This document shows positions 11,340 to 23,284 of a stretch of 64,000 nucleotides of DNA, piece by piece. The stretch is from positions 23,402,376-23,466,375 of the forward strand of contig NC_092567.1 of the NCBI RefSeq assembly GCF_037975245.1, in the 5' to 3' direction. Below the pieces are notes generated by a model. That model made no database searches, was not told the origin of the DNA, and saw only the letters and a program-made list of their open reading frames with translations. Positions within the stretch are counted from its first letter, which is position 1. Each line of letters opens with the position of its first letter. The translations under genes and the position numbers were made by a program. The stretch comes from Apostichopus japonicus. Lineage: Eukaryota; Echinodermata; Holothuroidea; Aspidochirotida; Stichopodidae.

Positions 11340-14300
11340 TTTATGTTATCATATAGATTAAACGAAGGAGTATTAAAATCTGTTAAAATTGATTCTTACT
11401 CTCTCTGTATTTGCCTATTTTTCACTGTATATTTCTTCTCTGGATTTTTTCTCTTTGTGGAGTTACATCATACCCATGCACAAGGGATTTCGTCGGTGGG
11501 GTTAACACAAAAGATAGAGCTATATATCTGTATTACCATATCAGATATATGGACACACCCACTTTCAATTAATAACTGTCTCAACGCGCTTAAGTTCTTA
11601 AGTGGGGCCTTTTTCAATTTTATACAATGGTTAATTAACCGGAAGATTATGATTTCTGTGGCCCTAGAGAGATTAGTCTATACCATACATAACCATTCTT
11701 TCAAGAAGGGTTTCTTAAAGCTTTGCATTAATTGGCCTCTACTTTTAAAGTGCTAAAAATGCCAGAAGGTTAGTAATATAAAGATACTTTACATTGCCTT
11801 AAAATTCCAATGTAATTCTTTGATAAGACCTTCAAGAGGATCTTAGAAAAACTGAATGATATAAATATGAGAATAAATTAAAGAAATAGTGTTTTGTTTT
11901 TAAATGGACAAAATTGAATTATCTTTAAACTGTAGTAGCCTACAATATTTTCATATCGTAACGTACTGATGGGTTCAGTTGGTTTCTTCATTTTGTACAA
12001 AGTTATTTTTGAAAGGGTTGGGTAATTATTTCTTGTAGCTTGAGACAACATACTTAGTATGTATGGAACGTAATTAAATATTCCGTACTCTGCACAGGTG
12101 TATCGGTGACTGTACAGCTTACACTACCATTGTGGACTTTGTATATCGATTCTGTTGGATGAACCGTATGGATATAATGCTATAGAAGACACATTCACAG
12201 TAAGTTTGTACAGACATGGGACATGGTCAACATGCGGAAAAGAGGCTGTAGCTGCGAAACTACCATTGACTTTGCAACAGCCCCTGGTGCAGTACGTGGG
12301 TGTATCGTTAGGACTTTAACTGATTCGAAAGAAGAAGAAGGAGGGGTGTGGGGGCGGGGGCGAGGATTGAGGAATCAACATCTATTAACTAAGGAACACT
12401 TTTTCTCACTTTACTCAATTGTTGATTTAAAATAACCCTGGCAGGCGGGCAACTCGGTTATCATTGCAGGTTGAAGAAATCACATGGGGAAGTTGTTGGA
12501 TATATTAAGTACATAATAAGAAAAAGGAACTACAAGTAATGAATGTTATCCGAAATTCCTTAAACCTTAATTCATTGATCGTGTATCCCCAAAGTTTACT
12601 CAAAACCAGAATAATTTGATTCAAAACCACATCAGCTATATATATTTATATATATAAATATGCTCACTAAGAAAGGTTGGTGCTCGCATATTTAACCTGA
12701 CAAAGTTTTCCAGTCTAAATACTGCCACGCGAATTGTTCTTTCATTTTCTTTCCATCTCCGAGAAGCATCACTGTTATCGTATATGATCATTTCGGTTAT
12801 CACCTTGACCATTACAACCAGGCCATATGCGTAGAACATATGCCCCCTATAGTTTGACGTCATCAGCAAGGCCCCATTATGTGGGACGGCTATTTGGTTT
12901 TACAATAGCTTGACACAAAATGAACTCTACTCGTTTCTCCATCTGACCGCAATCGACGATAAACTTTTACTATACACACACTAGGACCTCTCCATGTCAG
13001 TGGGTTATAACTTTTCAAGTCGCCTCGGCAAGAGACAAGTGGCTATAGAATTTGCATCCTTATCGAAGTAATTCCATGTGTTTTTAACAATGTTTGTTTA
13101 ATCATTTCAATTCAGCTAGAATTCCTCTTGAGATGAACATAGGCCAGGGAACTGCCGCGGACAAACACCTTCAGTAAGAGCAAAATAAAACCTAAAAAAG
13201 GGGGGATCTTTACTCTACAAACACAGTTGACAGATAGAAAGATGTCGACTCGCCCTTGACAATAATCGTAGCGAGATGGTTAACCTAATTGAGGGTTCTG
13301 CAGTTAGTCATGTCCCATATACTAATCATTTGTATAACTTGCTGCAAGTCATTCTCTTGACACAATTTGGTTTGGAACGCTAGAAGGGACAGTGTCATAT
13401 AGTCACAACACCCCAGGATTTCTGTCGGTATATCAAAATGGAAATGTGGTAATCTTATTTACACTTTGATATTAAATGTCATGAAAATGACAGAGAAAAT
13501 AATACGCCTTTTTCCTCACAATTTCTTGGAAAGTTAAGTAATTAGGCTATGTAATGTACACAAATAATATAATTCGCTCTTTAACTTCACAGCGGTGCAC
13601 TATGATCGAACAAACATTAAGACATTTATCTACAGAGCAAACGTGTTGCTTTAAAAAAGCAGAAGCCTTTTGGCGACAGCATATCTGAGAACTTACGAAT
13701 GTGAAAAAAAGTGATAATAATGATTCATAAAGGAAAAAGTAAACCTAGACAAAACACATCATAGTTTTAATACCTTTCTCTTTAAACATCCGACATCTTT
13801 TACGCTTTTACGCTAAGTTTATTTTGTATCAAATTTCTCCCTTGGAAAGCTCATCTAATCTAGACGAGGATTTAAGAAGCATTTTGTAAAGTTCAGAAAA
13901 GAGACTCATTTGTTGAAAGAAGGAATATAGGAGACAGATATATCATATACTATAGGACTCTTTAAGATTTTGTGCATATAATATATCTAAGACAGAGATT
14001 AGCTGTGTGTGGTTACTAAAATATTCTAAGGGTGTCATGTGAGCTCATGAAAATGATCATGCCGTAGCGAAAATATTAAGAAGTTGAGATGGAGAGAAAA
14101 ATATATAGTGAGGGCGTTTTGAGTAAGTTTATTTAAATTGCTCGGATTAATTCTTAAGTTATTATTTAATGACATTTTGAAATAAAAACAGCCAGCTTTG
14201 TGGGTGGATTTTGGTCAAAACAAAATTCGATAAGTATCCTGATCTGTCAATACAGTATAACAACACCCTCATCAGATTTATAGTTATCACGTTTCATTCT

Positions 14301-14611
14301 ACAAAATGAGTTGTTAAATAGAAACTATCATAAAAAACTAATAAACAAAAATCTGATTTGAGCTTATACATTGTTGAAACACGTGTCTGTTTTTTGAGGA
14401 CGAAAGAATCTCAATGACACTTTGAATAGTTACCCCGTCTCCATGGAGTTATCCAAGACTGGATTTTTTTCTCAACATTTTCAACCCTCCTCCGCACTCC
14501 CACCCTCTTCCGCATCCCCCACCCTCTTCACTTTGTATGTTAAACTTACTTAAGATTATACCTATCAATTTCATTCCAGTTAAACGATGTTTCTTTCCGG
14601 TTGTGTTAACT
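11340..14611. other. Non-coding sequence with small simple repeats
   Basis: No gene is supported. It contains a G-rich segment at 12,343-12,360 (runs of 4, 5 and 5 G, next to a GAAGAAGAAG purine stretch), a short AT tract at 12,637-12,660, a second CRE-type TGACGTCA at 12,855-12,862, and a double TTTTACGC at about 13,798-13,813. The sequence is otherwise unremarkable and AT-rich. Confidence 0.55.
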
Positions 14612-14628
14612 ACACACACACACACACC
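14612..14628. repeat. (CA)n microsatellite
   Basis: About eight perfect AC dinucleotides. Short and probably variable between individuals. Confidence 0.9.
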
Positions 14629-14639
14629 CATACAGGCGT

Positions 14640-16565
14640 AAGGTGGTTTACGGGGACTCAACCTTTTGGCTATCATTATGGGGACCGTTAGTTACAATGA
14701 TCACAGAGGCTTCAAACTTTGAATTTGTAATGACCTTTCCATCCAAAATTAAGTTAGGGATTATTTATGTTTTTATTTACTTTTGTTATAGTGTTACTAT
14801 ACAAGACATTCCACATTACTTGTGGGGACTCACTACTGACTTAACACACACTGAATTGGTTTATGGGGACCTCACTGGAAGTTTGTTATTTCAATCATAA
14901 TCAATGTAGCATGCTTCTGTTCCATTGTCAGTATATCATGGGGAAGGGGAAGGGGGGGGGGGTGATAAGGGAAAAAATTACTTCACACATGACAAGTGAG
15001 TTGGCCACAGACTTGTTTGAAACTGGTATCAGCTGGATATCATTTGAGAAGCACTACTTCTAACTGTTCATGATCGAAGTGTGCTTATTATCCATTCCTG
15101 GGATGCCGAAGGGGGTATGATGGGGAAAACAGTGTGTTACTTCAAATAATGATCGTTAGGGACACATTATAGTTTTTGCAGAAAGGTTGATATCGAAAAA
15201 TGAAAAAAAAAACACTTCAAGCCACATAATTTCAATCATTACCAATGTAAATATATTCCATAGTGTTATTGGTAGTAATTTCTGGGGTGGAGGAAGAGGG
15301 GGGGGGGGAGTGGAGGAGGAGGAGGCATAATGATTGAACAAGATATCTGGCATTTCACAATTGTCATGGAAGGATGCCATATATTGGTTTGTTGCATATG
15401 GAACTTATTTCCTGATACATCCCTCAAATTTTAATTCCATGCAATTTTGAAAGAATGCAATGGTAAATATAGGATAACAATACTGGCCAACTTTTTAAAG
15501 CCTTAAGTGGGCACCTTTGTCCTCTCCCACACAGGAAACATTTAATTGAACTGTTTACCTAAATAACAGTTCAAAACCAAGCTGCTGTTCAAACACTCCA
15601 TGTTGGTTGGCATCACCACTTGACTCAATTTGATTCAAAATAGGGGGATAATTTCAGCATAAGGTGAAGGTGGGGAACCAGGGGGGAGGGGGGTAATCCA
15701 CCTTCCTCCTTGGAAAAAACACAGCCAAAACAACACCCTTCGTGCCCTGTAAAATAGTAGCACAAAAAAAACCCAAAGAAGAACTTTTATACAACTGTGT
15801 GGAAACATAGAGAGGATATTACAGATATTGTAGAGGAAGTAGAGTAGAATTTTATTCAATTCTTGTCATATGTTGCACCCTATGTATCTACATTGCAACA
15901 GATTTGTCCATACATATGGAACTGTTTCAAGACAAATATCAACAGTACATCACTTTATCTTTAAAAAAGTATAATTTTCACTGGTATAATATGGTATGGT
16001 ATATATTATATTTCATCATAGCTAATCTTCCTGTCACATTGACAAAGCATGATGTTCACAAATGTTTTGTAAATTTTCTAATTATGCCTTTCTCTTGCAT
16101 CATAATATATTCTTTAGTATTAAAACTCCTCAAACACATACCATCTCAGTTTAATAAATAACTCATCAATATAATATCAAGATCAATGCATGGTGATATA
16201 ATACAATGTGCTCAATGGTCTCCAAAATGTATGATAATCAAAGAACTGAACACAAGAAACAAAGATTCTCTGAAATGAATATTGTGCATAGAGCTGAACT
16301 TCACCAATCAGTATGATCTGTTGCTATAGTGCTGACATATCCACTATGCAAGAATTGTTTGCTTGAAACCAACCCAGCTGACAAAATCCAAGAACATGTT
16401 TATTGCATATCCGGAGGTCCCAACACAACATTATATAATATGGAACCAAGCAGCCTTGATATACCAACTTGAGCATTTATATGATAGTACTGTGCCAGCC
16501 AGCCAGCCCTTGTCTGTAAGAGAGCAGAAAAACAATATCTATGTGAGAATATGATAAAATATTTG
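14640..16565. other. Non-coding pre-array flank with spaced G tracts
   Basis: Three long G tracts occur at 14,952-14,962, about 15,298-15,309 and 15,681-15,692. The sequences just before the first two share words (TTTCAATCAT, then CAATGTA, then TTCCAT) with about 340 bp spacing, suggesting a diverged duplication. Four GGGGAC words occur between about 14,652 and 14,871. The 85-codon frame at 15,904-16,161 has no recognisable domain. No gene is supported. Confidence 0.5.
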
Positions 16566-16900
16566 ACAAAGAATAGGGGAAAAGGTTAAAAGGTAGTGTA
16601 CTTTCCAAGGCATGCCAAACTTTATAGATCTAGCATATGCAACAGCATATAGCTTAATTGGGTGGTCAAGTCACCTTATCCCCCATTTCCAATCAACAAG
16701 TGGAATGACATCAAAGCATTAAATAGACATAACATTGGAATATTAGGCCATTATGAAATGTCAAACCCTGAATAAAGTACTCAAAGTATGAAGTACCTGA
16801 TTCCCCATGGGCCCATTCCACCTGCCCCATGCAATGAACTTCAAAACAGTGTACAATCTGTAGTTTCAAAGACATATCAAACTACAGAAATGTAGCATTT
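16566..16900 (-). repeat. Diverged inverted copy of part of the satellite monomer
   Basis: Read on the minus strand, this segment is collinear with the array monomer through a series of shared words. In plus-strand order they are CAACAGCATATA (about 16,639), TGGAATGACATCAAA (16,701), AATATTAG (16,739), GTACCTGATTCC (16,793), CATGCAATGA (16,829), AGTGTACAA (16,848), GACATATCAAACT (16,871) and TGTAGCA (16,891). Their order and approximate spacing match the monomer, with many substitutions and at least one ~10 bp length difference. It is separated from the first direct unit by about 74 bp of unrelated sequence. It is likely an old unit turned around at the array edge, or an ancestral copy of the element that gave rise to the satellite. 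Confidence 0.85.
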
Positions 16901-17639
16901 GCTACATAAAATGGTCTAAATAGGGCTCCTATGTCACTTTCCCAACCATCTCCAGCACGACAGTGTACAAAAGTCATACAATCTGATATATTATAGAGAA
17001 AATAGGGATGTACACTGTTATGGCTTTCTCCTATTGTTCGAGAAAGAATTTTTATTACCATTTCCAACAGCATAGATTAAGGTGATGTATATTAAATGTA
17101 ATGTAGAAGGTTTTTTTTTCAACTATTAGGGTCCCAATGTGTGTGAGAATTTAATGAACAGTCTAATATTAATTTTTGACCATCTTATTTTCACCGTTTC
17201 AAAGTTTTGATGTCATTCCAAATTGGTGAACTGCTTAATCTCAAATACATCAGTGTAGAAAATTACCTTGTCCAACATTTACAGGGTCCACCCATATGTG
17301 GAACCATCATGTGGGGCAGAAGTTGGGGGGGGGGGGTTGCTGGAGGGGGAAACTGGGAAAGCAGCTATATGTAGGTTAAAGCTATCATTAGGATCAAATA
17401 TTTCAAAGCATAGGATTTTATGTGTATTCATCTTTGTTGAATGGGATGGAGGGTCGGGGAGGGGTGGGGGGGTGTCCAATTGACTTGGCTGCCCTCTTGG
17501 TCGTCTATTTGCTTTCTACCTGCTACGTAAAGTTTGATATGTCCTGAAAATTACAGTTTGTACACATAATCACTCTATCTAGCTCATTGCATGTGGCAAG
17601 TGGTGTGGGTTACTATGGAATCAGGTACCGTATACAGGG

Positions 17640-20600
17640 TCAGACCTCCATAACGTCCTAATATTGTGATATTATGTATAAATAATGTTTTGATGTCATT
17701 CCACTAGTTGAGTGGGGATGAGGGGTGGGGATGATTGGAAAGCCCTAATCAGAATATATATGCTGTTGTATGTGCTGTATTCATACAATTTGATATATTA
17801 TAGAGAAAATAGGGATGTACACTGTTATGGCTTTTTCCTATTGTTTGAGAAAGATTTATTTTACCATTTCCAACAGCATAGATTAAGGTGATGTATATTA
17901 AATGTAATGTCGAAGGTTTTTTTTCCAACTATTAGGGTCCCCATAATGTGTGTGAGAATTTAATGAACAGTCTAATATTAATTTTTGACCATCTTATTTC
18001 CACCTTTTCAAAGTTTTGTTGTCATTCCAAATTGATGAACTGCTTAATCTCAAATACATCAGTGTAGAAAAAAGCCTTGTCCAACTTTTACAGGCTCCAC
18101 CCATATGTGGAACCATCATGTGGGGCAAAAGGGGGGGGGTGTTGCTGGAGGGGGAAACTGGGAAAGCAGCTATATGTATGTTCTAGGGCTATCATTAGGA
18201 TCAAATATTTGAAAGCATAGGATTTTATGTGTATTCATCCTTGTTGAATCGGATGGAGGGTCGGGGAGGGGTGGGGGGGTCCAATTGACTTGGCTGCCCT
18301 CTTGGTCGTCTATTTGCTTTTCTCCCTGCTACGTAAAGTTTGATATGTCCTGAAAATTACAGTTTGTACACTATCACTCTATCTAGCTCATTGCATATGT
18401 CAAGTGGTGTGGGTTACTATGGAATTAGGTACCCTATACAGGGTCAGACCTCCATAACGCCCTAATATTGTGATATTATACATGTATAAATAATGTTTTG
18501 ATGTCATTCCACTAGTTGAGTGGGAATGAGGGGTGGGGATGATTGGAAAGCCCTAATCAGAATATATGCTATTGCATGTGCTACATTCATACAATTTGAT
18601 ATATTAGAGAGAAAATAGGGATGTACACTGTTATGGTTTTCTCCTATTGTTTGAGAAAGATTTTTTTGACCATTTCCAACAGCATAGATTAAGGTGATGT
18701 ATATTAAATGTAATGTCAAAGGTTTTTTTTTTTACTATAAGGGTCCCAATGTGTGTGAGAATTTAATGAACGGTCTAATATTAATTTTTGACCATCTTAT
18801 TTCCACCGTTTCAAAGTTTTGTTGTCATTCCAAATTGATGAACTGCTTAATCTCAAATACATCAGTGTAGAAAATAGCCTTGTCCAACTTTTACAGGCTC
18901 CACCCATATGTGGAACCATCATGTGGGGCAAAAGGGGGGGGGTGTTGCTGGAGGGGGAAACTGGGAAAGCAGCTATATGTATGTTCTAGGGCTATCATTA
19001 GGATCAAATATTTGAAAGCATAGGATTTTATGTGTATTCATCCTTGTTGAATCGGATGGAGGGTCGAGGAGGGTTGGGGGGTGTCCAATTGACTTGGCTG
19101 CCCTCTTGGTCGTCTATTTGCTTTTCTACCTGCTACGTAAAGTTTGATATGTCTTGAAAATTACAGTTTGTACACTATCAAACTATCTAGCTCATTGCAT
19201 GTGGCAAGTGGTGTGGGTCACTATGGAATCAGGTACCGTATACAGGGTCAGACCTCCATAACTCCCTAATAATGTGATATTATGTATAAATAATGTTTTG
19301 ATGTCATTCCACTAGTTGAGTGGGAATGAGGGGTGGGGATGACTGGAAAGCCCTAATCAGAATATATATGCTGTTGCATGTGCTGTATTCATACAATTTG
19401 ATATATTAGAGAGAAAATAGGGATGTACACTGATATGGCTTTCTCCTATTGTTTGAGATTTTTTTTTTTCACCATTTCCAACAGCATAGATTAAGGTGAT
19501 GTATATTAAAAGTAATGTCAAAGGTTTTTTTTTTCAACTATTAGGGTCCCCATAATGTGTGTGAGAATTTAATGAACAGTCTAATATTAATTTTTGACCA
19601 TCTTATTTCCACCGTTTCAAAGTTTTTTTGTCATTCCAAATTGATGAACTGCTTAATCTCAAATACATCAGTGTAGAAAATAGCCTTGTCCAACTTTTAC
19701 AGGCTCCACCCATATGTGGAACCATCATGTGGGGCAAAAGGGGGGGGGGGGGTGTTGCTGGAGGGGGAAACTGGGAAAGCAGCTATATGTATGTTCTAGG
19801 GCTATCATTAGGATCAAATATTTGAAAGCATAGGATTTTATGTGTATTCATCCTTGTTGAACGGGATGGAGGGTCGGGGAGGGGGGTCCAATTGACTTGC
19901 GTGCCCTCTTGGTCGTCTATTTGCTTTTCTCCCTGCTACGTAAAGTTTGATATGTCCTGAAAATTACAGTTTGTACACTATCACTCTATTTAGATCATTG
20001 CATGTGGCAAGTGGTGTGGGTTAGTATGGAATCAGGTACCGTATACAGGGTCAGACCTCCATAACGTCCTAATATTGTGATATTATGTATAAATAATGTT
20101 TTGATGTCATTCCACTAGTTGAGTGGGAATGAGGGGTGGGGATGATTGGAAAGCCCTAATCAGAATATATATGCTGTTGCATGTGCTGTATTCATACAAT
20201 TTGATATATTATAGAGAAAATAGGGATGTACACTGTTATGGCTTTTTCCTATTGTTTGAGAAAGATTTTTTTTACCATTTCCAACAGCATAGATTAAGGT
20301 GATGTATATTAAATGTAAGGTAGAATGTTTTTTTTTCTCCAACTATTAGGGTCCCCATAATGTGTGTGAGAATTTAATGAACAGTCTAATATTAGTTTTT
20401 GACCATCTTATTTTCACCTTTTCAAAGTTTTGTTGTCATTCCAAATTGATGAACTGCTTAATCTCAAATACATCAGTGTAGAAAATAGCCTTGTCCAACT
20501 TTTACAGGCTCCACCCATATGTGGAACCATCATGTGGGGCAAAAGGGGGGGGGGTGTTGCTGGAGGGGGAAACTGGGAAAGCAGCTATATGTATGTTCTA

Positions 20601-22455
20601 GGGCTATCATTAGGATCAAATATTTGAAAGCATAGGATTTTATGTGTATTCATCCTTGTTGAATCGGATGGAGGGTCGGGGAGGGGTGGGGGGGTCCAAT
20701 TGACTTGGCTGCCCTCTTGGTCGTCTATTTGCTTTTCTCCCTGCTACGTAAAGTTTGATATGTCCTGAAAATTACAGTTTGTACACTATCACTCTATCTA
20801 GCTCATTGCATATGTCAAGTGGTGTGGGTTACTATGGAATTAGGTACCCTATACAGGGTCAGACCTCCATAACGCCCTAATATTGTGATATTATACATGT
20901 ATAAATAATGTTTTGATGTCATTCCACTAGTTGAGTGGGAATGAGGGGTGGGGATGATTGGAAAGCCCTAATCAGAATATATGCTATTGCATGTGCTACA
21001 TTCATACAATTTGATATATTAGAGAGAAAATAGGGATGTACACTGTTATGGTTTTCTCCTATTGTTTGAGAAAGATTTTTTTGACCATTTCCAACAGCAT
21101 AGATTAAGGTGATGTATATTAAATGTAATGTCAAAGGTTTTTTTTTTTACTATAAGGGTCCCAATGTGTGTGAGAATTTAATGAACGGTCTAATATTAAT
21201 TTTTGACCATCTTATTTCCACCGTTTCAAAGTTTTGTTGTCATTCCAAATTGATGAACTGCTTAATCTCAAATACATCAGTGTAGAAAATAGCCTTGTCC
21301 AACTTTTACAGGCTCCACCCATATGTGGAACCATCATGTGGGGCAAAAGGGGGGGGGGGTGTTGCTGGAGGGGGAAACTGGGAAAGCAGCTATATGTATG
21401 TTCTAGGGCTATCATTAGGATCAAATATTTGAAAGCATAGGATTTTATGTGTATTCATCCTTGTTGAATCGGATGGAGGGTCGGGGAGGAGGGTTGGGGG
21501 GTGTCCAATTGACTTGGCTGCCCTCTTGGTCGTCTATTTGCTTTTCTACCTGCTACGTAAAGTTTGATATGTCTTGAAAATTACAGTTTGTACACTATCA
21601 AACTATCTAGCTCATTGCATGTGGCAAGTGGTGTGGGTCACTATGGAATCAGGTACCGTATACAGGGTCAGACCTCCATAACTCCCTAATAATGTGATAT
21701 TATGTATAAATAATGTTTTGATGTCATTCCACTAGTTGAGTGGGAATGAGGGGTGGGGATGACTGGAAAGCCCTAATCAGAATATATATGCTGTTGCATG
21801 TGCTGTATTCATACAATTTGATATATTAGAGAGAAAATAGGGATGTACACTGATATGGCTTTCTCCTATTGTTTGAGATTTTTTTTTTTCACCATTTCCA
21901 ACAGCATAGATTAAGGTGATGTATATTAAAAGTAATGTCAAAGGTTTTTTTTTTCAACTATTAGGGTCCCCATAATGTGTGTGAGAATTTAATGAACAGT
22001 CTAATATTAATTTTTGACCATCTTATTTCCACCGTTTCAAAGTTTTTTTGTCATTCCAAATTGATGAACTGCTTAATCTCAAATACATCAGTGTAGAAAA
22101 TAGCCTTGTCCAACTTTTACAGGCTCCACCCATATGTGGAACCATCATGTGGGGCAAAAGGGGGGGGGTGTTGCTGGAGGGGGAAACTGGGAAAGCAGCT
22201 ATATGTATGTTCTAGGGCTATCATTAGGATCAAATATTTGAAAGCATAGGATTTTATGTGTATTCATCCTTGTTGAACGGGATGGAGGGTCGGGGAGGGG
22301 GGAGGGGGGTCCAAGTGACTTGCGTGCCCTCTTGGTCGTCTATTTGCTTTTCTCCCTGCTACGTAAAGTTTGATATGTCCTGAAAATTACAGTTTGTACA
22401 CTATCACTCTATTTAGATCATTGCATGTGGCAAGTGGTGTGGGTTACTATGGAAT
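17640..22455 (+). repeat. Tandem duplication of a 3-monomer block (~2.41 kb)
   Basis: About 17,640-20,050 is repeated as about 20,051-22,455. Shared rare markers include the four-base insertion giving ATACATGTATAA (18,479 and 20,894), GACTGG with the long T-run GAGATTTTTTTTTT (19,456 and 21,876), AGTTTTTTTGTC (19,621 and 22,041) and GAACGGGATGG (19,859 and 22,275). The outer ends diverge, for example AACGTCC versus AACGCCC near 20,060 and 22,480. Confidence 0.85.
18504..19303 (+). repeat. Representative satellite monomer (unit 2) with landmarks
   Basis: Landmarks in this 800 bp unit recur across the array. A hairpin lies at 18,505-18,528. Motif 1 (GTTTTGATGTCATTCC) ends at 18,510, and motif 2, here with TTG for TGA, is at 18,816-18,831. 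T-tracts lie at 18,661-18,667, 18,723-18,733 and 18,785-18,789. CATATG is at 18,905. G block A (runs of 9, 5 and 3 G) is at 18,934-18,965 and G block B at 19,061-19,081. TACGTA is at 19,134 and GGTACC at 19,232. I saw SpeI (ACTAGT), NdeI, SnaBI and KpnI sites once in the units I read, so these enzymes should give an ~806 bp ladder. The unit also contains a 71-codon minus-strand frame (18,504-18,719) that I do not consider a gene. Confidence 0.9.
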
Positions 22456-23284
22456 CAGGTACCGTATACAGGGTCAACCCTCCATAACGCCCTAATAATG
22501 TGATATTATGTATAAATAATGTTTTGATGTCATTCCACTAGTTGAGTGGGAATGAGGGGTGGGGATGACTGGAAAGCCCTAATCAGAATATATATGCTGT
22601 TGCATGTGCTGTATTCATACAATTTGATATATTAGAGAGAAAATAGGGATGTACACTGATATGGCTTTCTCCTATTGTTTGAGATTTTTTTTTTCACCAT
22701 TTCCAACAGCATAGATTAAGGTGATGTATATTAAAAGTAATGTCAAAGGTTTTTTTTTTCCAACTATTAGGGTCCCCATAATGTGTGTGAGAATTTAATG
22801 AACAGTCTAATATTAATTTTTGACCATCTTATTTCCACCTTTTCAAAGTTTTGTTGTCATTCCAAATTGATGAACTGCTTAATCTCAAATACATCAGTGT
22901 AGAAAATAGCCTTGTCCAACTTTTACAGGCTCCACCCATATGTGGAACCATCATGTGGGGCAAAAGGGGGGGGGTGTTGCTGGAGGGGGAAACTGGGAAA
23001 GCAGCTATATGTATGTTCTAGGGCTATCATTAGGATCAAATATTTGAAAGCATAGGATTTTATGTGTATTCATCCTTGTTGAATCAGATGGAGGGTCGAG
23101 GCGGGGTGGGGCGGGGTCCAATTGACTTGGCTGCCCTCTTGGTCGTCTATTTGCTTTTCTCCCTGCTACGTAAAGTTTGATATGTCCTGAAAATTACAGT
23201 TTGTACACTATCACTCTATCTAGCTCATTGCATATGTCAAGTGGTGTGGGTTACTATGGAATTAGGTACCCTATACAGGGTCAG

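Noticed and set aside
11169-11756. 195-codon frame starting in a microsatellite
   Set aside because: The first third is dinucleotide repeat. The rest has no recognisable domain and no sign of coding constraint.
18504-18719. Recurrent ~71-codon minus-strand frame ending in Gln-Leu-Val-Glu in many monomers
   Set aside because: It comes from the satellite. Differences between copies are mostly amino-acid changing, the frame is lost or extended whenever the T-tract changes length, and no initiation context or domain is seen.
18738-18752. TTAGGG-like word (ATTAGGGTCC/ATAAGGGTCC) once per monomer, telomere relation
   Set aside because: It is single, not tandem, and many units read TAAGGG. No telomeric repeat tract is present.
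20430-20627. Recurrent 64-70-codon plus-strand frame across motif 2 and G block A
   Set aside because: Its C-terminal half switches between two frames depending on the number of G residues, which rules out a conserved product.
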